Source: Candidatus Bathyarchaeota archaeon
Lineage (GTDB): Archaea; Thermoproteota; Bathyarchaeia; TCS64
Direction: 5' to 3'
Assembly (NCBI GenBank): GCA_020697635.1
Contig: JAEHCT010000027.1
Coordinates: 1-11,118 of the forward strand
Length of the DNA: 11,118 bases
Made by a program: the position numbers and the translations under genes. Below, piece by piece: positions 6,220 through 11,118 of this stretch. Numbering within the stretch: the stretch's first letter is position 1; every line of letters starts with the position of its first letter. Below the pieces are notes generated by a model. The model did no database searches, had not been told where the DNA came from, and saw nothing but the letters and a program-made list of their open reading frames with translations.

Positions 6220-7554
6220 TTAGAGGAGTGGAATGAGCTCCGATACGTCCCCCCGCTCATCCATCCCCTTGAGGGCTGACCAGATCCGTTCGGCCTTCCC
6301 CCTGTCGACGGTGGGGCTGGACCAGTTCACGAACTTCTCGAAGAGCTCTACGTCAGTGAGGGGGTTACGCGGCTCACCCCAAGGAATGTCCACTCTCTCC
6401 GTGTGGGTGGCTCCGTTCTTGAGTTTGATCTCGACGGTGGCGGGTCTGCTGCCCTCAGGGTAGACGCTGTCGAGCCCCTCGTCGGGCGTCACCTTCACCT
6501 TCGCGGCCAGCTCGTGGAGCTTGGGGTCCGCTATCCTCTCCTTGGTGAACTGGGTCTCCGTGACCTCGCCGTCGGCGATGACGCAGGCGGCGATGTAGGG
6601 GAGGTTGAACTGGCAGTTCTTGTAGTAGCTGTCGGGCCCCACCTTCTCGTCGGTTATGTACATGCCGTGGGTGAGCTGGCTTACCTGTACCTCCTCCACG
6701 TCGTCAGGCGTGAAGCCGTGCCGCTCCCTCAGCCGCAGCAGCGCCTCGACGGCGCTATGGGTCATCCTACAGGTGGGCCAAGGCTTGATGTAGACGTTCA
6801 TGATCTCGTACTCCTCGCCGAGGCCCCGGGTCTTGAAGCGGGTGGAGAGCCTGTTGTCGTCGGCGAGCTTGGGGCCGTTCAGACCCTCCCTGGCTAGCAG
6901 CGCGGCTTCGATTCCCACCTTGGCTTGGTACCCGTTGCTGAGGAAGTTGACGTCCAACCCCATGGTCCTGGGGACCCCCCTGGGGCTATGGTAGCCCGCT
7001 ATGCCCATGGCGAAGATGGTCTCGTCGACGCCGAGCCCAAGCAGCCTGCTAGCCACAGCGGCTGAGCAGTAAGCAGACGCCGGAGGCCTGTTGTTCATCC
7101 CCCTCACCTTGGCGGCCACGTCGTAGCCCACCGTGACGGCTGTGATCACGTCGCGCCCCGAAGCGCGCAGCTTCTCGCCGACTGCGAGTGCTGTGGGGAC
7201 GGCGACCCTCCCTGGGTGAGACGAGCCGCCGAGGGCTGCGGCCTCCCTGTGGCCGTCGTTGCAGTCGTGCACCTGAGCGTAGGCGGCGTTGGCCCACGCA
7301 GCCCACTGTAGGCTGGTCTTCCTGCCTGCGCCGAGGACGGTGCACTCCTCAGGCTCGCCTAAGCCGGATAGGAACCTGTCTATCCCGGCGGCCTCCTCCT
7401 TCCTGGAGCCCATGTAGATTGTCCCCAAGGAGTCAAGTATGACCCGCTTCGCCTGGTGCACCACCTCGGGAGGCAGTTCCTCGTAGGACGCCCCAGTCAC
7501 GTGCTCCGCGAGCTCCCTTCCGACGCTTAGAACGCTCTCAACTTCCTTGACCAT
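6220..7554 (-). CDS. MmgE/PrpD family protein (2-methylcitrate dehydratase / cis-aconitate decarboxylase superfamily)
   Basis: A 444-residue cytosolic enzyme of the family that includes PrpD (2-methylcitrate dehydratase) and cis-aconitate decarboxylase. Family landmarks are the N-terminal helical VVHQAKRVILDSLG, the active-site segment VHDCNDGH (H96, D97, D100, H102) followed by SSHPGR (H113), YQAKVGIEAALLAREG with K212, and IKPWPTCRMTHSAVEALL with K257 and H266. The C-terminal small domain includes a segment of the PATVEIKLKNGATHTERVD type. Length is typical. No prpB, prpC or other propionate or itaconate pathway gene is nearby, so the substrate cannot be assigned; family members in prokaryotes act on varied small carboxylic acids. 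It is divergently transcribed from rps15 across 136 bases. A weak TATA-like GTTATC (minus strand, near 7590) lies about 36 bases before the ATG; no clear Shine-Dalgarno sequence is seen. Confidence 0.9.
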   Translation of the reverse strand: MVKEVESVLSVGRELAEHVTGASYEELPPEVVHQAKRVILDSLGTIYMGSRKEEAAGIDRFLSGLGEPEECTVLGAGRKTSLQWAAWANAAYAQVHDCNDGHREAAALGGSSHPGRVAVPTALAVGEKLRASGRDVITAVTVGYDVAAKVRGMNNRPPASAYCSAAVASRLLGLGVDETIFAMGIAGYHSPRGVPRTMGLDVNFLSNGYQAKVGIEAALLAREGLNGPKLADDNRLSTRFKTRGLGEEYEIMNVYIKPWPTCRMTHSAVEALLRLRERHGFTPDDVEEVQVSQLTHGMYITDEKVGPDSYYKNCQFNLPYIAACVIADGEVTETQFTKERIADPKLHELAAKVKVTPDEGLDSVYPEGSRPATVEIKLKNGATHTERVDIPWGEPRNPLTDVELFEKFVNWSSPTVDRGKAERIWSALKGMDERGDVSELIPLL

Positions 7555-7634
7555 CGAAACTCACGTAGTATCTTTGATGGTGGTCGTAGATAACAGGTGT
7601 CCATCTCGTCTCTGAACCCTCTTCCGGGTCCGAG

Positions 7635-7648
7635 ATAACCTTTTTAAA
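7635..7648 (+). promoter_or_regulatory. BRE/TATA box of the rps15 operon
   Basis: ATAACC followed by TTTTTAAA is a strong archaeal TATA box, centred about 46 bases before the rps15 ATG at 7691. The predicted start near 7671 would leave a leader of about 20 bases. That leader contains GGAG (7677-7680), 10 bases before the ATG, a plausible ribosome-binding site. Unlike kae1, this operon therefore seems to have a leadered message. Confidence 0.6.
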
Positions 7649-7690
7649 TGGCGTAGAGTCTAACCATAGAGCACCCGGAGAAAACACGGT

Positions 7691-8137
7691 ATGGTAGGCA
7701 AACTCTCAAACATGCGGGGCAGAAGCCACAGCACACGGCCAGTGAGCAAGAGGCCCCCCAACTGGGTCGTTTACCAGCCCGACGAGGTCAAGGCGCTCAT
7801 CATAAACCTGGCCCGCGAGGGTAAGACCCAGAGCCAGATAGGCAACATTCTCAGAGACGTCCACGGGGTACCCCTGGTGAAGCCCATCGTGGGGTACGGC
7901 GTCAGGAAGGTCCTGGAGGAGGCCGGGCTGGCCCCCGAGATACCCGAGGACCTCTACAACCTGATGGTCCGCGCCACCCGTCTCCGGAGACACATAGAGC
8001 GCAACCACAAGGACTACAGCAACAAGAGGAGCATGCAGCTCACAGAGAGCATGATCTACCGCGTCACCAGGTACTACAAGCGCAGGGGAGTCCTGCCGAG
8101 GGACTGGAACTACCGGCGCGAGATAGTCACCGTATAA
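7691..8137 (+). CDS. rps15: 30S ribosomal protein S15 (archaeal S15P / eukaryotic uS15)
   Basis: Small-subunit ribosomal protein that binds 16S rRNA in the platform. The 148 residues match the long archaeal/eukaryotic form rather than the roughly 90-residue bacterial one. It begins with a basic tail containing GRSHSTRP (10-17), then WVVYQPDEV at 25-33 and KTQSQIGNILRDVHGVP at 45-61. The conserved core is RRHIERNHKDYSNKRSMQL at 99-117 and YRVTRYYKRRGVLP at 123-136. The ATG at 7691 places the RSHSTRP segment at the distance from the start expected for archaeal homologues; the internal ATG at 7712 would clip the basic tail. It is the first gene of an operon with the RecJ-like and pcc1 genes, and is separated from the RecJ-like gene by 10 bases. 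Confidence 0.97.
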   Translation: MVGKLSNMRGRSHSTRPVSKRPPNWVVYQPDEVKALIINLAREGKTQSQIGNILRDVHGVPLVKPIVGYGVRKVLEEAGLAPEIPEDLYNLMVRATRLRRHIERNHKDYSNKRSMQLTESMIYRVTRYYKRRGVLPRDWNYRREIVTV

Positions 8138-8147
8138 GCTGACCTTA

Positions 8148-9569
8148 ATGTCCAGCGAGGACGCGTTCATCTCTTCTTTAAAGCCAGCCGTGGAGCTGTT
8201 CATCAAGCACGTCGAGATGGGCAGCAGGATACGAATAGTGACCCATAACGACGCGGACGGCCTCGCCAGCGGGGGTATCCTCAGCGTCGTGGCTCACCGC
8301 AAGGGCGCGGCGTTCAGGACCAGCAGCGAGAAGAAGCTGGACGAGAAGCTCGTAAGGAGCCTTGCAGAGGAGAACCCGAGCCTCATAGTGTTCAGCGACT
8401 TCGGCAGCGGGTACACCGACCTGATCGCCGAGAACCTGAGCCAAGACGTCATAATACTCGACCATCACCTCCCTGCGGGTCACGAGGCCGACAACTTGGT
8501 GCACGTGAACCCCATGCTCCACGGCATAGACGGCGCCAGGGAGATAGCGGCCAGCGGAATATGTTATCTCTTCGCCAGGGAGGTCGACGAAGGAAACAGG
8601 GACCTGAGCTGCCTCGGCCTAGTCGGCGCCCTGGGGGACCAGCAGGACAAGGGAGAGAGGAAGACCCTCACCGGCCTGAACACGTTGATAGAGGAGGACG
8701 CGGTGAAGGACGGGTTCCTCGAGAAGCATGTGGGGCTCATCTTCTACGGCTACGAGACGCGGCCCCTCGCCAAGGCCATCGCCTACACGACCACCCCCTA
8801 CATCCCGGGGCTGAGCGGCGAGGAGGGGGCCTGCTTGGCGTTCCTCAGGGAGGTGGGCATACCGGCCAACGAGGGGGACAGGCTTCGCTCCCTGGCCGAC
8901 CTGACCGACGAGGAGAAGAGGACCCTGTTCAGCGCCCTGAGCAGCCACATGGTTAGCATGGGTTGCGACGCGGGAGCCGTCCACCAGCTCATAGGCACCA
9001 TATACACGTTCAGGCTGGAGGAGCCCAGCACGAGCCTGCGGAGCGGCAGGGAGCACGGGAGCCTCCTCAACGCATGCGGCAGGATGGAAAAGCCGGGGGT
9101 GGGACTCAGCATCTGCCTCGGCGACCGAGGCGAGGCCATGGCGGAGGCCCAGGAGATACTTGACCTTTACCGCCGCAAGATCGGTTCGAGCCTAGGCCTA
9201 GTAAGGGAGAACGACATGGTGGAGGAGCGGGACCACATCTACGTCATAAGGGCGGGGGACACCATCGACGACACTGTCATCGGCGTCGTCTCGGGGATAC
9301 TGCTCAACCAGGGAATCCTCAAGAAGAAGAAACCCATAATATCGACGGCGGCGAGCGAGGACGACCAGATGAAGGTCTCGGCCAGGAGTACAGAGGAGCT
9401 CGCACTACGCGGCCTCCACATGGGCTTGGTGATGCAGAAGGCGGCCGAGGCGATGGGGGGCGGCGGGGGCGGCCACGACGTCGCCGCCGGGGCTTATGTG
9501 CCCATTGATAAGGAGGAAGAGTTCATAGCTAGGGTGAACAGCCTTGTCCCCGAGCACCTCAAAGAGTGA
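8148..9569 (+). CDS. Archaeal RecJ-like DHH/DHHA1 phosphoesterase (single-strand-specific exonuclease family)
   Basis: A 473-residue DHH-superfamily protein. All DHH-domain metal motifs are present: THNDADG (D35, D37), SDFGSG (D84), DHH at 105-107 and GALGDQQD (D164). The DHHA1 substrate-binding domain ends in the glycine-rich GGGGGGHDVAAGA (437-449). Archaeal relatives are 5'-3' or 3'-5' nucleases of DNA or RNA; some bind the replication complex (GINS-associated nuclease, Cdc45-like). Because the catalytic residues are intact, activity is expected, unlike inactive Cdc45-type members. It is the second gene after rps15, a neighbourhood shared with many archaea, and its 3' end contains the start of pcc1. 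No clear Shine-Dalgarno sequence precedes ATG 8148. Polarity and substrate cannot be read from the sequence. Confidence 0.92.
   Translation: MSSEDAFISSLKPAVELFIKHVEMGSRIRIVTHNDADGLASGGILSVVAHRKGAAFRTSSEKKLDEKLVRSLAEENPSLIVFSDFGSGYTDLIAENLSQDVIILDHHLPAGHEADNLVHVNPMLHGIDGAREIAASGICYLFAREVDEGNRDLSCLGLVGALGDQQDKGERKTLTGLNTLIEEDAVKDGFLEKHVGLIFYGYETRPLAKAIAYTTTPYIPGLSGEEGACLAFLREVGIPANEGDRLRSLADLTDEEKRTLFSALSSHMVSMGCDAGAVHQLIGTIYTFRLEEPSTSLRSGREHGSLLNACGRMEKPGVGLSICLGDRGEAMAEAQEILDLYRRKIGSSLGLVRENDMVEERDHIYVIRAGDTIDDTVIGVVSGILLNQGILKKKKPIISTAASEDDQMKVSARSTEELALRGLHMGLVMQKAAEAMGGGGGGHDVAAGAYVPIDKEEEFIARVNSLVPEHLKE
9531..9537 (+). promoter_or_regulatory. Shine-Dalgarno site for pcc1, inside the RecJ-like gene
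   Basis: AGGGTGA lies 6 bases before TTG 9544 and matches the archaeal anti-Shine-Dalgarno sequence over GGTGA. It decides the pcc1 start, because the only later in-frame candidate (GTG 9592) would delete the first beta strand of the protein. Confidence 0.5.
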
Positions 9570-9807
9570 GGCCACGGTAACCATACAGTACGTGGACCAG
9601 AGGACCGCGGAGGCCATCCTCAGGGCGATCGAGCCGGACAACCTGACGACGCCGGAGGGAGTCAAGATCGAGGCAGAGGCCAGCGGAGGCGTCGTCACCA
9701 TCAACTTGGAGTGCAGGAGAGGCATCGGAAGCCTCGTGGCGACCCTCGACGACCTTCTCTCATGCATACAAGCCGCCGAGGCGGCGATAGGTGAGCTCTT
9801 AACCTAG
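9544..9807 (+). CDS. pcc1: KEOPS subunit Pcc1
   Basis: Small dimerising subunit that binds Kae1 and helps KEOPS hold tRNA for t6A37 synthesis. The 87 residues show the Pcc1 pattern: a first strand ATVTIQY, a helix with TAEAILRAIEPDN, then TPEGVKIEAEA and VVTINLECRRGIGSLVATLDDLLSCIQ, ending in AAEAAIGELL. The start is TTG at 9544, which overlaps the RecJ-like gene by 26 bases; the alternative GTG 9592 removes the first strand. It is the third KEOPS subunit in this window, 5.6 kb from bud32's start. Cgi121 is not present. Its TAG stop shares the palindrome CTAG with the stop of the convergent OsmC-family gene. Confidence 0.9.
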   Translation: MSPSTSKSEATVTIQYVDQRTAEAILRAIEPDNLTTPEGVKIEAEASGGVVTINLECRRGIGSLVATLDDLLSCIQAAEAAIGELLT

Positions 9808-10226
9808 AGAATCTCTATGACAGGCTCCAGGGAGACTTCGGCTTTGATAGACTGCCAGACGAGGCTGTACTTCTCCGCCAGCTTCAACGCCCGGCGGACC
9901 TTGGCCTCGGAGGCGCCCCTGACCACCACCTTGGGCTTGACCGTCATCCCGCTGAAGGTGGAGGTCCTGTCCAGAAACTCCTCGACGTGGCCAACCACCT
10001 CGCACTCGTAGTCGACGAGCTCTATCTTGAGCTTCTCCATGGCCCAGATGAACATCAAAGTGTAGCAGGTGTTCAGGGCGCCCACGAAGGCGTCCTCGGG
10101 GGTAAGGACGTCCGGCTCCCCGTGGAGCTGCGCGGGGGCGCTGAAGGGGAGCTCGGCGCCGTTGCTGCAGCTCAGGACTCCTCTGTGGCCGCCCACCCAC
10201 TTGACTCTCGTCGAGTAGTCAGCCAT
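9804..10226 (-). CDS. OsmC/Ohr-family protein with a single family cysteine
   Basis: A 140-residue member of the OsmC fold, a family whose best-known members reduce organic hydroperoxides with a cysteine pair. Visible segments are VKWVGGHRG at 8-16, LTPEDAFVGALNTC at 41-54 with C54 in the position of the first (peroxidatic) cysteine, and the ALKLAEKYSLVWQSIKAEV tail at 113-131. In that tail the usual second cysteine (in EKYC) is Ser121. C20 and C75 are other cysteines not in family positions. ATG 10226 is chosen over the upstream in-frame ATG at 10262 because GGGAGGA (10238-10232, minus strand) sits 5 bases before it and the longer form only adds a polar tail. It overlaps the upstream DGC gene by 8 bases. 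Classical peroxidase activity is doubtful without the second cysteine. Confidence 0.88.
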   Translation of the reverse strand: MADYSTRVKWVGGHRGVLSCSNGAELPFSAPAQLHGEPDVLTPEDAFVGALNTCYTLMFIWAMEKLKIELVDYECEVVGHVEEFLDRTSTFSGMTVKPKVVVRGASEAKVRRALKLAEKYSLVWQSIKAEVSLEPVIEIL

Positions 10227-10629
10227 CCTGGTCCTCCCTCGCCTCGTCGACTCTCTTGGCAACCTCCTGGGCTATTCGCTTCGCGAACTCGACGTCCTTA
10301 GCGGACAGCGTCTTTCTCGTGCCTGTTGGCTCCTCGCCCCACTCCATGAGTAGCTTCTCCATGTCCACCGAGGCGGCCGTGGGCCCGCTGAACTTCTCGA
10401 TGGCCTTCTTGGCGCATAGTTTATGGCACCCGTCGACGCTGACGGTGGGGAAGCGCTGGGCGAACTCCCGTTCACCGCTGTCCCCGGCCAGGAAGAGGGG
10501 GAGACACAGGGTGACCGTGTCGGCCCTGACGCCCTCGAGGATGAACCTTGTGGCCACACGGCTCAGCGTGCCGAGGATGCAGCACTCGCCGCTGCACGAG
10601 ACCACGCCTATCTTTGGCTTTATGTTCAC
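10219..10629 (-). CDS. DGC-domain putative zinc-binding protein, copy A
   Basis: A 136-residue protein of the DGC family, named for a conserved Asp-Gly-Cys and thought from its cysteines to bind metal; no biochemical role is known to me. Cysteine motifs: CSGECC at 12-17, C42 in TLCLPLFL, and VDGCHKLC with C68 and C72, followed by AKKAIEKFSG. The start is GTG at 10629, which overlaps the TGA of copy B as GTGA. A G-rich GGGGGGATCA just upstream can serve for ribosome binding. The C-terminal region ends in a charged helix. It has the same length as its neighbour copy B, with C42, C68 and C72 at identical positions, so the two are tandem paralogues. No signal peptide or membrane segment is seen. 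Confidence 0.85.
   Translation of the reverse strand: MNIKPKIGVVSCSGECCILGTLSRVATRFILEGVRADTVTLCLPLFLAGDSGEREFAQRFPTVSVDGCHKLCAKKAIEKFSGPTAASVDMEKLLMEWGEEPTGTRKTLSAKDVEFAKRIAQEVAKRVDEAREDQDG
10232..10238 (-). promoter_or_regulatory. Strong Shine-Dalgarno site for the OsmC-family gene
   Basis: Minus-strand GGGAGGA, 5 bases before ATG 10226 and inside the 3' end of DGC copy A. It is the best ribosome-binding match in the window and fixes the OsmC start at 10226 rather than 10262. Confidence 0.6.
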
Positions 10630-11036
10630 CGTGATCCCCCCGTGTAGAGATCGTCCACCTTCTCGGCTATCCTCTCGGCGAGTATCGCAGCGAGCTTCTC
10701 GCCGTCCTCGTCGAGGAAGGTGACCTGCCTGGGCTTGAGGCCCCTGTTGTCTCGGAGCAGGTCCATCACTCTTACGTGGGCGTCGATGCGGCCCCCGGCT
10801 ATCTCAATGTTCTTCCGGGCGCACTCCAGCGGGCAGCCGTCCACCGCGACGCACAGGCTCTCCTGGACCTGCCTCTTGGCGTCTGGGTCACCCATCACGA
10901 GCAGGCTCAGGCAGTTGGTGTCCGCCTTCCCTGGGCGGAGCTCGTCGACCACGGTGAACGTGGCCTCCCTGCCTATTGTGCCGAATGGCTTCCCTATGCC
11001 GCTGCACGGGATGACGAGCACCTTGCTGTCAGTCAT
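10626..11036 (-). CDS. DGC-domain putative zinc-binding protein, copy B
   Basis: Second DGC-family protein, also 136 residues. It has PCSGIGKPFGTIGREA near the N-terminus (C11), C42 in TNCLSLLVMGD, C62, and VDGCPLECARKN (C68, C72) followed by GG. Compared with copy A, the first motif keeps one cysteine: CSGECC is replaced by CSGIGK, so the two copies could not hold a metal in quite the same way. ATG 11036 overlaps the end of the upstream reading frame by 8 bases (ATGACTGA), with GGGG 7 bases before it. Together with copy A and the OsmC-family gene it forms a translationally coupled operon. Function unknown; a paired metal- or sulfur-handling role is inference only. Confidence 0.85.
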   Translation of the reverse strand: MTDSKVLVIPCSGIGKPFGTIGREATFTVVDELRPGKADTNCLSLLVMGDPDAKRQVQESLCVAVDGCPLECARKNIEIAGGRIDAHVRVMDLLRDNRGLKPRQVTFLDEDGEKLAAILAERIAEKVDDLYTGGSR

Positions 11037-11118
11037 CTTCAGTCCCCTTGATCTTCTTCAGCTCGGCCTGAGCCTTACGGGTCATGGCCTCGAAGTACTC
11101 CTCGGCGGTGAGCAGACC
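11029..11118 (-). CDS. 3' end of an unrecognised gene, cut by the window edge
   Basis: The last 29 codons and a TGA stop of a minus-strand gene are visible. The tail (LLTAEEYFEAMTRKAQ, then AELKKIKGTEDD) is a charged, probably helical C-terminus. The stop lies inside the start of DGC copy B (8-base overlap), the same arrangement as the DGC A/OsmC junction, which supports it as a real upstream member of the operon. Too little is present to assign a family. Confidence 0.6.
   Translation of the reverse strand, partial: GLLTAEEYFEAMTRKAQAELKKIKGTEDD

Noticed and set aside
7555..7690. Search for a tRNA or structured RNA in the divergent MmgE/rps15 gap
   Set aside because: No cloverleaf or stable long hairpin was found; promoter elements account for the recognisable content.
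9455..9472. G-rich run in the RecJ-like gene as a possible G-quadruplex
   Set aside because: It encodes the conserved glycine-rich DHHA1 motif, so the G content is explained by the protein.
10227..10262. Longer N-terminus for the OsmC-family protein (ATG 10262)
   Set aside because: It adds 12 polar residues outside the fold and lacks a good ribosome-binding site, whereas ATG 10226 has GGGAGGA at ideal spacing.

Overview
The window is a gene-dense, GC-rich stretch of an archaeal chromosome. The evidence for Archaea is direct. There is an archaeal/eukaryotic-type leucyl-tRNA synthetase, three subunits of the archaeal/eukaryotic KEOPS tRNA-modification complex (Kae1, Bud32, Pcc1), an archaeal-type ribosomal protein S15 and an archaeal RecJ-like DHH protein. 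TATA-box promoters stand about 28 to 46 nt upstream of start codons. Kae1 and Bud32 are separate genes rather than the fusion found in some euryarchaea. That is compatible with a TACK-type lineage but does not prove it, and I cannot name a phylum from the window.

Layout: (1) 5-2920 (+) leuS. (2) 3006-5156 (+) a tight kae1-bud32-rdgB operon with overlapping genes and GTG/TTG internal starts, behind a TATA box that probably gives a leaderless kae1 message. (3) 5160-7554 (-) two genes pointing the other way: a two-CBS-domain plus Schlafen AlbA_2 fusion protein, and an MmgE/PrpD-family protein. (4) 7691-9807 (+) rps15-recJ-like-pcc1, again tightly packed. (5) 9804-11118 (-) an overlapping operon read right to left: the 3' end of an unrecognised gene, two tandem paralogous DGC-domain (putative zinc-binding) proteins, and a single-cysteine OsmC-family protein.

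The plus-strand genes form an information-processing neighbourhood. LeuS charges tRNA-Leu. Kae1, Bud32 and Pcc1 are KEOPS subunits that install threonylcarbamoyl on A37 of ANN-decoding tRNAs. S15 is a small-subunit ribosomal protein, the RecJ-like DHH protein belongs to DNA replication/repair or RNA turnover, and RdgB cleans the nucleotide pool. The minus-strand genes look like accessory insertions in this neighbourhood: a possible ligand-gated nucleic-acid-binding protein, an enzyme of unknown substrate, and a thiol/metal-looking cassette.

The points most worth following up are the CBS-AlbA_2 fusion, the coupled DGC-DGC-OsmC cassette, the split of the KEOPS genes by a minus-strand block, and the two convergent gene ends, which leave essentially no space for terminators (one shares a CTAG as both stop codons). 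No tRNA, rRNA, CRISPR array, insertion sequence or long repeat was seen. No gene-free stretch exceeds about 140 bases.
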